A DNA stretch of 64,000 nt from Thalassobacillus devorans MSP14 (GTDB lineage: Bacteria > Bacillota > Bacilli > Bacillales > Halobacillaceae), in contig NZ_KI543237.1 in NCBI RefSeq assembly GCF_000496835.1, positions 115,796 through 179,795 of the forward strand. Reading direction: 5' to 3'. Numbering within the stretch: position 1 is the stretch's first letter; each line of letters starts with the position of its first letter. Position numbers and translations under genes: made by a program. Below, piece after piece: positions 15,869 through 23,242 of the stretch. Below the pieces are notes generated by a model. It made no database searches, had not been told where the DNA came from, and saw only the letters and a list, made by a program, of their open reading frames with translations.

Positions 15869-15882
15869 TAAAAGCGCTTTCT
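15869..15882. promoter_or_regulatory. Candidate cre-like site upstream of ilvD
   Basis: TAAAAGCGCTTTCT contains the palindromic AAAGCGCTTT core and differs from the cre consensus at two outer positions. It sits about 130 bases upstream of ilvD and also on the murB side of the divergent region, so the target gene is uncertain. Confidence 0.4.
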
Positions 15883-16045
15883 TTATTGTCAGATCGCCTA
15901 TATAAAAATTTTGACAGTTATGTGAAGGACAAAAAGTATTGGAACTTGCACGTAAACACCTTGTAACTTCACCTGGGTACTGCTCATATGCTAATATATT
16001 AGAATGACTGGTGACGATCATAATTTTTTAACGGGAATGATGTAC

Positions 16046-16966
16046 ATGGGAAATAAACAGAAAATCTATGATAAATTGATGGAAATTGTAAAAGAAGAAA
16101 ATGTGAAAGTCGATGAAATGCTGAGAGACCACCTATATACCAAACTTGGCGGAAAGGCTGATTTCTTTATCACCCCGACCTCTTATGAAGAGGTACAAAA
16201 TGTGGTCAAGTTCTCCAATGAAGAAAATGTACCCTTCACCTTACTCGGAAATGGCTCAAACTTGATTATCAAAGATGGTGGCATCCGCGGGATTGTCATC
16301 AATTTAAAACATCTTGACGATATTTCCGCAGAAGGCAATACTGTCGTAGCACAAAGCGGAGCACGGATCATCGATACTTCCTACTACGCTTTAAAACAAC
16401 ACTTATCCGGCTTAGAGTTTGCATGCGGAATCCCGGGCACAGTCGGAGGAGCACTGTATATGAATGCCGGGGCCTACGGCGGAGAAATCAAAGACGTACT
16501 CGACTATGCCTATGTGGTCGACAAAGAAGGAAACCTTGTAAAACGGCTGGCTTCCGAACTCGATTTAGATTACCGTACCAGCAATATACCGGATAACGGT
16601 GATATTGTCCTCGAGGCAACTTTCAATTTAAAACCGGGAAATTATGAAGATATCAAAGCTGTCATGGACGATTTGACGTATAAAAGGGAATCTAAGCAGC
16701 CTTTGGAATACCCGTCATGCGGAAGTGTTTTCAAACGCCCGCCAGGCTATTTCGCCGGCAAATTGATTCAGGACAGTAAACTTCAGGGTACGAGCATAGG
16801 CGGTGCTGAGGTTTCCACGAAACACGCCGGATTCATCGTAAATAAAAATAATGCTTCCACTACTGACTATATTTCTTTAATTGAACATGTACAAAAAACA
16901 GTAAAAGAAAAATTCGGGGTCGATTTGGAGCGGGAAGTCCGGATTATCGGTGAAGATCCTGAGTAA
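16046..16966 (+). CDS. murB: UDP-N-acetylenolpyruvoylglucosamine reductase
   Basis: A 306-residue FAD-dependent enzyme that makes UDP-N-acetylmuramic acid in peptidoglycan synthesis. The FAD-binding part has L-L-G-N-G-S-N-L-I and G-A-R-I-I-D-T-S; substrate motifs include [21 protein letters not shown] and the catalytic [10 protein letters not shown] near residue 225, and the family Glu is in E-V-R-I-I-G-E. It is the short type IIb-like form of Gram-positives. ATG at 16046 is nine bases after GGGA; ATG codons at 16037 and 16040 are alternatives. Confidence 0.95.
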   Translation: MGNKQKIYDKLMEIVKEENVKVDEMLRDHLYTKLGGKADFFITPTSYEEVQNVVKFSNEENVPFTLLGNGSNLIIKDGGIRGIVINLKHLDDISAEGNTVVAQSGARIIDTSYYALKQHLSGLEFACGIPGTVGGALYMNAGAYGGEIKDVLDYAYVVDKEGNLVKRLASELDLDYRTSNIPDNGDIVLEATFNLKPGNYEDIKAVMDDLTYKRESKQPLEYPSCGSVFKRPPGYFAGKLIQDSKLQGTSIGGAEVSTKHAGFIVNKNNASTTDYISLIEHVQKTVKEKFGVDLEREVRIIGEDPE

Positions 16967-16972
16967 ATGGTG

Positions 16973-17009
16973 ACTGCACATCCTGGTATGTGCAGTTTTT
17001 TCTTTTTTC
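16973..17009 (+). terminator. murB terminator
   Basis: CTGCACAT pairs with ATGTGCAG around a short loop and is followed by T6CT6. Confidence 0.88.
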
Positions 17010-17236
17010 TTTTCGGCAAAATCCTACAATGCTTCTCATTCCTCAACTACATAGTACACACAATCGTCATTAAACGACATTTTTCAGCTTAGTCAACTCG
17101 ATGTTTGTAGAAAGATTTATTGTTTAACCTCCAGCAAAAGGCGGTATAAAGCTTATATACCGGTATAGATCCTTCCCCTCCCTTTTCACCATGATGATCT
17201 CCACGATATTCCAAACTAATTAAGGAGAGAAAATTC

Positions 17237-17338
17237 ATGAAAATCAAAGTACGTAGTTGGCAGATGTTAACCAGGCAGGATAAACTGTTTATTCTCAAAG
17301 CAGTCAGTCAACGGTCCAGGGTGATGAAAAGTGCTTGA
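17237..17338 (+). CDS. Candidate small basic protein, 33 aa
   Basis: A short ORF with a very strong ribosome binding site (TAAGGAGAG, seven bases before ATG) encodes a basic peptide with V-R-S-W-Q-M-L and Q-D-K-L-F-I-L-K-A-V. It has a terminator downstream at 17390-17436 and a near-palindrome GGTATAAAGCTTATATACC about 90 bases upstream. I do not recognise the family. It may be a real micro-protein or a regulatory leader peptide. Confidence 0.5.
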   Translation: MKIKVRSWQMLTRQDKLFILKAVSQRSRVMKSA

Positions 17339-17389
17339 ATTTAGGGATAAAAAAATAAATAGATACAGCTCTCAAATACTTAACCTTTC

Positions 17390-17436
17390 TTAACCTTCCG
17401 TGACACGCAAAAACAGTCGCGGAAGGTTTTTACTTT
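17390..17436 (+). terminator. Terminator after small ORF
   Basis: CCTTCCG and CGGAAGG form the stem base, with ACGC and an A-rich loop above, followed by T5. The rest of 17437-17568 shows no gene. Confidence 0.8.
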
Positions 17437-17568
17437 TATAAAAGACTTGTCGTATAAAAGTATGAGTATCATTGGAAAAACCTGGTGAAAGCCAAGTTTT
17501 TTTCTTGTCTTCTTCTCCTTGATAATTGCATTGATTAAGTCAGCTATAACATCCCCCTAAGTATTAAA

Positions 17569-17618
17569 TTAAAATAATTATAAAAAGATATTGATTTTTC
17601 ATTGAGAAGTGTTATCAT
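17569..17618 (+). promoter_or_regulatory. PerR box and promoter of katA
   Basis: TTAAAATAATTATAA at 17569-17583 matches the PerR consensus TTATAATNATTATAA at all but one defined position. A sigma-A-like promoter follows: TTGATT at 17591 and TATCAT at 17613 with 16 bases between. The box is directly upstream of the -35, a placement that allows repression by PerR and release on peroxide stress. Confidence 0.75.
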
Positions 17619-17659
17619 TAGTTCAGGTTGTGAAAATATTTCATACGAGGTGGTACTTT

Positions 17660-19123
17660 ATGAGCAAAGATAAAAATAAATTGACGACTAGCTGGGGAGC
17701 CCCCGTAGGAGACAATCAAAACTCCATTACCGCAGGTTCCCGTGGACCTGCCCTGATTCAGGATGTCCACTTACTGGAAAAGCTGGCCCACTTTAACAGA
17801 GAACGGGTACCTGAGCGCGTGGTGCATGCGAAAGGCGCAGGGGCACATGGCTACTTTGAAGTTACTAATGATGTATCCAATTATACGAAAGCTGACTTTT
17901 TGTCTGAAGTAGGAAAACGTACCCCGTTATTCGTACGTTTTTCTACCGTAGCAGGAGAAAATGGATCTGCTGACTCTGTCCGTGACCCACGGGGATTCGC
18001 TGTCAAATTTTACACAGAAGAAGGCAACTATGATTTAGTCGGTAATAACACGCCGGTCTTTTTTATACGGGACGCAATTAAGTTTCCTGATTTCATTCAT
18101 ACCCAGAAACGTCACCCGAAAACACACTTGAAGAACCCTGACGCGGTTTGGGACTTCTGGTCTTTATCACCAGAATCATTGCACCAGGTTACCATTTTAA
18201 TGTCAGACCGAGGTATACCAGCTACATACCGGCATATGCATGGTTTCGGCAGCCACACATTTAAATGGACAAATGCAGATGGACATGGACATGGCGTCTG
18301 GGTAAAATATCATTTTAAAACAGAACAAGGTATCAAAAATCTAACAGAAGAAGTGGGGACAAAGCTGGCAGGGGAAAACCCTGATTACCATACAGAAGAT
18401 CTTTTCAATGCTATTGAAAAAGGCGATTATCCAGCCTGGAAATTATATGTTCAGATAATGCCGCTTGAAGATGCTGAAACTTACCGCTTTGATCCATTCG
18501 ATGTCACTAAAGTCTGGTCCCAGAAAGACTATCCATTGATGGAAGTCGGCCGCATGGTGTTGAACAAAAATCCGGAGAACTATTTCGCTGAAGTAGAACA
18601 AGCTACCTTCTCTCCTGGCACACTGGTACCAGGCATTGATGTCTCCCCTGACAAAATGCTGCAGGGACGCTTGTTCGCTTACCACGATGCCCACCGTTAT
18701 CGTGTGGGAGCCAACCATCACGCACTGCCGATCAACCGTGCGCGGAATGAAGTAAACAATTATCAACGTGACGGACAAATGCGTTTCGATGATAACGGCG
18801 GAAGTTCGGTCTATTACGAACCAAACAGTGCCGGCGGCCCCATTGAGCATTCAGATGCCAAACAAGCAGCGTACCCAGTATCAGGGGTGGCAGAAAGCGT
18901 TGCTTATGATCATAATGACCACTACACGCAGGCTGGAGATTTGTACCGCCTAATGTCCGAGGAAGAGCGCGAACGCCTTATTTCCAACATTATCGGTGCT
19001 ATGCAGCCAGTAGAAAGTGATGTAATTAAACATCGGCAAATCCAGCATTTCTATAAAGCCGATCCGGAGTACGGTCAGCGTGTCGCAGAAGGTCTGGGAT
19101 TGTCGGTTAAACAGGAAGTTTGA
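17660..19123 (+). CDS. katA: Heme catalase
   Basis: A 487-residue clade-3 monofunctional catalase that breaks down H2O2. The catalytic His is in [12 protein letters not shown] near residue 56, the Asn in [11 protein letters not shown] near residue 130, and the proximal Tyr ligand in [12 protein letters not shown] near residue 340. Length is close to B. subtilis KatA. The ATG at 17660 follows GAGGTGG; the frame extends upstream but without a site. It is monocistronic and PerR control is predicted. Confidence 0.97.
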   Translation: MSKDKNKLTTSWGAPVGDNQNSITAGSRGPALIQDVHLLEKLAHFNRERVPERVVHAKGAGAHGYFEVTNDVSNYTKADFLSEVGKRTPLFVRFSTVAGENGSADSVRDPRGFAVKFYTEEGNYDLVGNNTPVFFIRDAIKFPDFIHTQKRHPKTHLKNPDAVWDFWSLSPESLHQVTILMSDRGIPATYRHMHGFGSHTFKWTNADGHGHGVWVKYHFKTEQGIKNLTEEVGTKLAGENPDYHTEDLFNAIEKGDYPAWKLYVQIMPLEDAETYRFDPFDVTKVWSQKDYPLMEVGRMVLNKNPENYFAEVEQATFSPGTLVPGIDVSPDKMLQGRLFAYHDAHRYRVGANHHALPINRARNEVNNYQRDGQMRFDDNGGSSVYYEPNSAGGPIEHSDAKQAAYPVSGVAESVAYDHNDHYTQAGDLYRLMSEEERERLISNIIGAMQPVESDVIKHRQIQHFYKADPEYGQRVAEGLGLSVKQEV

Positions 19124-19165
19124 TCCTTCCCATTCTCAATTATTTTTGATTTTTATCAATTAGAA

Positions 19166-19201
19166 AAAGGAGATTCTCTTTAGCAGGGAATCTCCTTTTT
19201 A
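19166..19201. terminator. Bidirectional terminator between katA and CDF gene
   Basis: AAAAAGGAGATTC pairs with GAATCTCCTTTTT around a ten-base loop, between two convergent genes. Confidence 0.9.
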
Positions 19202-19203
19202 CA

Positions 19204-20175
19204 TTATTTGTTCTTTACATCTTTCATTTTCCAGTTTTGTATCTGATCTGTTTCAATAATTGCAATCACCACATCATCTACATCGGGATCCTCTAACACG
19301 TTGTCCCTTACCCTGTATTTGATATCATCAGCTTCTGCCAGCGTCATCCCTCCTCTTAACTCGATAGTACCATCCACGTGATAATTTTCTCCCTCGCGGA
19401 TAATACGAAGCCTTTTGATATCTTCAACGTCTTTATCGCTCATAATAATGGAAGCGATCCTATTTTCTACACTTTCCGGAGCAGCAGTCCCAATCAGCCC
19501 CATCGTATTTTCGTACCCAAGCATCAATGCGATGATGATCAACAATACACCAATCAGTATTGTTCCTATTCCATCCAGGATATACAAGCCGGTGAAGTGG
19601 GCTAAAACCACGGCTATTAAAGCCAAAATTGCTCCTGATGTTGCAATGATATCCTCATAAAAAACAAGCTTTGTTGGCGGAGCTGCATATTTGATGTTTT
19701 TAAATGATGCAGAAATCACCTGCATGCCTGAGGCATCCGCTCGAGATTCTTTGACTATTTCTTTCATCGCTTTGATTAAAATAAAACCATCGACAGCGAT
19801 AGATACCAGTAAAATCAGTACGTTGAGCCAAAAACTTGTCGATGCTTTCGGGTGCTGGATGATTTCCCACCCTTTTAATATCGTTTCATATGCCATAATG
19901 CCGATGATAATGACAGCGACCAGCACAAATAAATTAACTACCCGGCCGAAGCCGGTCGGAAACCGTTTGGTCGGCTCTTTTTCTGCCAGAGCACTTCCGA
20001 AATACACAAGCCCCTGGTTCGTAGCATCTGCGATGGAGTGGATTGCAGTAGCCATCATGGCCCCGCTCCCACTTACTGCTGCCGCTATGCTCTTGATGAT
20101 CGCAAGTCCGGTGTTCCCCAGTGCAGCCACACCTGACGACTTGTTACCTTTTTTCAGAAGTTCGATGAAAGCCAT
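19204..20175 (-). CDS. Cation diffusion facilitator family transporter (ZNT9-like)
   Basis: A 323-residue CDF-family protein with six hydrophobic segments. The first metal motif is H-S-I-A-D-A-T-N-Q near residue 46 and the R-F-P-T-G-F-G-R loop is present. The second transmembrane site reads Y-E-D-I-I-A-T-S-G rather than the usual H/D-x-x-x-D, as in the ZnT9-like branch. A cytosolic C-terminal domain follows from about residue 225. CDF proteins export divalent metals by proton exchange, but members of this branch often lack a proven substrate. Confidence 0.88.
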   Translation of the reverse strand: MAFIELLKKGNKSSGVAALGNTGLAIIKSIAAAVSGSGAMMATAIHSIADATNQGLVYFGSALAEKEPTKRFPTGFGRVVNLFVLVAVIIIGIMAYETILKGWEIIQHPKASTSFWLNVLILLVSIAVDGFILIKAMKEIVKESRADASGMQVISASFKNIKYAAPPTKLVFYEDIIATSGAILALIAVVLAHFTGLYILDGIGTILIGVLLIIIALMLGYENTMGLIGTAAPESVENRIASIIMSDKDVEDIKRLRIIREGENYHVDGTIELRGGMTLAEADDIKYRVRDNVLEDPDVDDVVIAIIETDQIQNWKMKDVKNK

Positions 20176-20358
20176 ATGTCCAACTCCTCTTGAAGTGAAA
20201 TAAATTCCCTCTGATTTCTTATTATTAACCTTAACTTACTGATAATGCATTCACACCTATCTGACAAAAAGAATTACTCTAAAAAACTGTAATAATTCTA
20301 CTTTTAGCATATAATGATTGTAAGAACGTATGTTCCTATATAAAAGGGAGGAAATGAT

Positions 20359-20765
20359 ATGAAAGCTTGGGAAGCCGTCTATATGGCAGGAATAATTGAT
20401 GGAGAAGGAAGCATCACTTTAACAAGAATCCATAAAAATGAACATAGAAGACCCTGCATCACCATTTCTTCCACCGATAAGGAACTTCTCATATATCTAC
20501 AATCATTAGGTGGGGAACAATTATTAATAAAAAGAATTATAACCCGGATACACATTTAAATTCCTATACCCTAAACATTAAATTAAAAACCGAAGTATTA
20601 GCTGTTTTAAATCATGTTCATAAATTTCTACGAGTTGCCTGGAAGCATAAGCGAGCATTGTTGATATTAGAAGAATATAAGCTTGTAACCGTAAGGAACG
20701 GAAAATATTCGAAAGAGGCATTAAAGAGGAAATTATCTTTTGAGGAAAAGTTTTTTCATCTATGA
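20359..20765 (+). pseudogene. LAGLIDADG homing endonuclease, frameshifted
   Basis: The first 66 codons contain the LAGLIDADG-type motif (M-A-G-I-I-D-G-E-G-S-I near residue 9) and C-I-T-I-S-S-T-D-K-E-L-L, then reach a stop at 20557-20559. The remaining domain continues in the next frame from about 20529 (K-N-Y-N-P-D-T-H-L-N-S-Y-T-L to the stop at 20763-20765). Restoring one A in the A5 run at 20529-20533 would join both parts into a protein of about 135 residues, the size of single-motif homodimeric enzymes. A strong site (AAGGGAGGAAATGAT) is intact. It lies just beyond the terminator of the intron-split tmRNA gene, in convergent orientation. Confidence 0.85.
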
Positions 20766-20846
20766 TTTAATTCATATTGAACGGAAATGTTGAATTGCTT
20801 TTTATTATTTAATCTATCATTTTTTAAATATTGAAATATTAAAACA

Positions 20847-20878
20847 TAAAAAATAGACCAGCTTTAGCTGATCTACGT
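20847..20878 (-). terminator. ssrA terminator
   Basis: Read leftward, TAGATCAGC pairs with GCTGGTCTA around TAAA and is followed by T6. Confidence 0.9.
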
Positions 20879-20885
20879 AGTTTGA

Positions 20886-21517
20886 TGGAGACGGTGGGAC
20901 GTGCGCTTCCATGCTTTCGTCATGGCACTGACTATATCTTGAACCTGTTCTTTAAGGTCCTCTGGCGTATTATGCGAACCATAGACTTCCTTTAAGGAGA
21001 GTTCACATCCTAGTACTACCAAATCAGGTTGGCAGCCTATAAGTCGATACACGGCTGTTGGATTACTCCACATACCGCTCGGTATTGCCTTATCACGCTA
21101 GGTGACTTAGGTTTCACCGATAAAGCCAGATTTTCACTTATGTGTTACCACATAAGGCGACTATTAACTAATCGAACCCACGTCCAGAGATATCGGCACT
21201 CAGGCTTCTACAAGCGTAGTCGGTATATTATGCTTCGCCACCTGTTCAGCCTACCAACAGGCTTCCCAGGCGCTAGCCTGATTAGTCTCTTCGTCTCTCC
21301 TCAGGCGGTGGAGAAACGCGTAGTCCGCTTCAGTTTGGGACCCTTCAATCTGGCACACGGACAATGCCAGGAAGGATCAGCTCAAGTCAGCTTACGCTGC
21401 TAGAGCTAGGTTATCGTTAGATTCGCCAGTTATATTTAGGCAAATGACGTTTTACGAGCCGTCGCCTCGACTTGCAACCTGAGCTCGACCTATCCCTGTC
21501 GAATCCGTAACGTCCCC
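20886..21517 (-). ncRNA. ssrA: tmRNA gene, split by a group I intron
   Basis: The 5' end GGGGACGTTACGGATTCGAC and the 3' end CGTCTCCA pair to form the tRNA-like acceptor stem. The tag frame starts after TATAACT at GGC (21427) and reads G-E-S-N-D-N-L-A-L-A-A then TAA at 21392. The T-arm is broken: GTGGGTTCGAT ends exon 1 at 21171 and TCCCAC begins exon 2 at 20899. Joining them restores a standard T-loop and a 361-nt RNA, normal for Bacillus. CCA is not encoded (TCA follows the discriminator A). tmRNA with SmpB, encoded next door, rescues stalled ribosomes. Confidence 0.95.
20900..21170 (-). other. Group I intron in the T-loop of tmRNA, 271 nt
   Basis: The inserted segment starts after a U (exon ...UUCGAU) and ends with G before UCCCAC, as group I introns require. 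An internal guide GUCG near the intron start pairs with exon CGAU, placing the U-G wobble at the 5' splice site. The conserved P7-region string AAGATATAGTC is present at 20940-20930. The intron has no convincing ORF of its own. Splicing would restore the T-stem GTGGG/CCCAC. The full P3-P8 core was not folded by computation. Confidence 0.88.
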
Positions 21518-21578
21518 GTTAGGATTAAATAGGCAAGCTATTATTTAATTGTGCTTATTGTCTTCATCGACAACTACC

Positions 21579-21606
21579 ATTATAACATAACTTCACACAT
21601 AATCAA
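21579..21606 (-). promoter_or_regulatory. ssrA promoter
   Basis: On the minus strand TTGATT and TATAAT are separated by 16 bases, about 60 bases upstream of the mature 5' end. A short precursor leader would be removed by processing. Confidence 0.7.
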
Positions 21607-21634
21607 AAGAGATGTCTGACAGCATTACCATCAT

Positions 21635-22096
21635 TTAGTATCTCTCTTTCAACGCTCTGTCGATGTCCCGCTTCATTTGTTTCTCTTTCAATACCTGACG
21701 TTTATCGTATTTCTTTTTACCTTTCCCAAGGCCAAGCAACACTTTTGCCACGCCATTCTTAATATAAATTTTTAACGGTACTAAAGAATAGCCTTCTTGC
21801 TGCGTTGCACTGATTAAACGGTCGATTTCTTTGCGGTGAAGGAGCAGCTTCCTCGTCCGTGTCGGTTCATGATTGTACCTGTTCCCCTGTTCATATGGAG
21901 AAATATGCATATTATGGAGAAACACTTCTCCTTTTCGGATGGTGGCAAAACTGTCTTTCAGGTTGACCCGCTTCGCCCGGATCGATTTAATTTCTGTTCC
22001 CTGCAGAACCATGCCGGCTTCAAAAGTTTCTTCTATAAAATAATCATGACTGGCTTTTCTGTTTTGTGCAATTGCATTCCCTTTTCCTTTTGGCAT
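21635..22096 (-). CDS. smpB: SsrA-binding protein SmpB
   Basis: A 153-residue SmpB, the protein partner of tmRNA in trans-translation. Diagnostic parts are [10 protein letters not shown] near residue 8, [10 protein letters not shown] near 32, and the basic C-terminal tail [10 protein letters not shown]. It is immediately upstream of ssrA on the same strand, the usual Bacillus arrangement. A GAGGAGGAACC site precedes the ATG. Confidence 0.97.
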   Translation of the reverse strand: MPKGKGNAIAQNRKASHDYFIEETFEAGMVLQGTEIKSIRAKRVNLKDSFATIRKGEVFLHNMHISPYEQGNRYNHEPTRTRKLLLHRKEIDRLISATQQEGYSLVPLKIYIKNGVAKVLLGLGKGKKKYDKRQVLKEKQMKRDIDRALKERY

Positions 22097-22221
22097 AATG
22101 GTTCCTCCTCTAATTGCCGTGAAGATTATTGTACCAAAAAAAAGGGCTTATTCCAATAAACAGGCGTGGGAATAGACAATCGTAAATAGCATGTGCGATT
22201 ATATTTTTGGGAATTTCTTTT

Positions 22222-22300
22222 AGAAAACTTGGTTTATCGCCAAACACTTATGGCGGAAGCCTTAATTTTTCTTATACTTCAATTCTTTACGATGGTTAAA
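22222..22300 (+). repeat. Hairpin repeat copy 2
   Basis: AGAAAACTTGGTTTATCGCC, then a short spacer, GGCGGAAGCCTTAATTTTT and CTTATACTTCAATTCTTTA. It matches copies at 12851 (inverted), 36523 and 57280. It lies in the divergent region between smpB and the GNAT gene. Confidence 0.8.
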
Positions 22301-22333
22301 CATATCTTAATGTATAAAAAGGGGCGGGGGTAA

Positions 22334-23194
22334 GTGGAAAAACCACAAGTGATGAATATCCGAAAACTGGATCGGAAAGATTTAGATAACCTGAAACAGA
22401 TGGATACAGGAATTGAAGATGATTATGTCATCCGCATCTTTCCAAGACTTATCGAATCGAAAGAGCACGAAATTTTTGGCTTATTTCAAGAAGGAACTTT
22501 GATGAGTGTAGCTGGATACACCACTTTTGCTGATAAATTTGCCATGCTCGGCAGGATGCGTAGTGATCGACGCTATACCGGAAAAGGATATAGCACGGAG
22601 GTAATGACCCACATTGCTGAACGATTAAGTAAAGATCCAGATATAGAATGGATCGGTGCTAATACTCAAACCCATAATTACCCTGCTCAGCGCGTAATTG
22701 AAAGATCAGGAATGAGACCCGGACCTGTCCATTACTATGCTATTTTAAAATCAAAAGCTGTGTATCCAGGTGCTACAGGGCCGATATGGAACAGGATAAA
22801 TGAGCTTCATGAAAAAAGGAAGCTATTGTCCAGACTTACATCTAATGCTCTAGAGGTTTTCCCTTATGAATGCTATTACCCGCTCCCATTTGATAAAAAT
22901 TTATTTACTGATGACTACTTAGATGAATGCACTTTTTATGTAAGCCCGTCGGAGGACAGGTTTGTCATATTCCGTAACGATCAGAAGGGAAGTCTTCATA
23001 CCCATGTAAAGTATTTTTGGAATGATCACTACGAGCAGCCAGGCTTTTTTGAAACTGTCTATCATAACTGGGACGAAAACCCGGAAGCAGCTGGAGCCTG
23101 GTTTGATTTTTCCGAAACAGGATTCAAAAACATTCCGGATCCATCTATTTTTGAAGTCCAAAAACCCTGGCGGCTCTATAGTAGATGGTTATAG
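22334..23194 (+). CDS. GNAT-family N-acetyltransferase
   Basis: A 286-residue protein. The N-terminal 140 residues are a GNAT domain, with the acetyl-CoA loop region R-R-Y-T-G-K-G-Y-S-T-E near residue 80 and N-Y-P-A-Q-R-V-I-E-R-S-G-M near residue 115. The C-terminal half, with many aromatic residues, is not recognised and may bind substrate. It starts with GTG after a G-rich site. Its orientation is opposite to the flanking smpB and rnr genes, so it looks like an insertion into the usual rnr-smpB block. The substrate is unknown. Confidence 0.85.
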   Translation: MEKPQVMNIRKLDRKDLDNLKQMDTGIEDDYVIRIFPRLIESKEHEIFGLFQEGTLMSVAGYTTFADKFAMLGRMRSDRRYTGKGYSTEVMTHIAERLSKDPDIEWIGANTQTHNYPAQRVIERSGMRPGPVHYYAILKSKAVYPGATGPIWNRINELHEKRKLLSRLTSNALEVFPYECYYPLPFDKNLFTDDYLDECTFYVSPSEDRFVIFRNDQKGSLHTHVKYFWNDHYEQPGFFETVYHNWDENPEAAGAWFDFSETGFKNIPDPSIFEVQKPWRLYSRWL

Positions 23195-23202
23195 CGCATC
23201 TA

Positions 23203-23238
23203 GAAAAGCTGCCAGTAATATACCGGCAGCTTTTGTAT
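23203..23238. terminator. Bidirectional terminator
   Basis: AAAAGCTGCC pairs with GGCAGCTTTT around a short loop, between the convergent GNAT and rnr genes. Confidence 0.88.
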
Positions 23239-23242
23239 AGGA

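Noticed and set aside
17471..17505. Possible degenerate hairpin repeat (AAAAACCTGG ... CCAAGTTTTT)
   Set aside because: Only short outer arms match and the interior is missing, so it could be chance or a deletion remnant.
20873..21073. 66-codon minus-strand ORF across the intron and ssrA 3' end
   Set aside because: It overlaps the P7 core, the 3' splice site and exon 2, so its reading frame is a by-product of RNA sequence; no ribosome binding site.
21029..21403. 124-codon plus-strand ORF antisense to tmRNA
   Set aside because: It is antisense to conserved tmRNA and intron sequence and has no protein family features.
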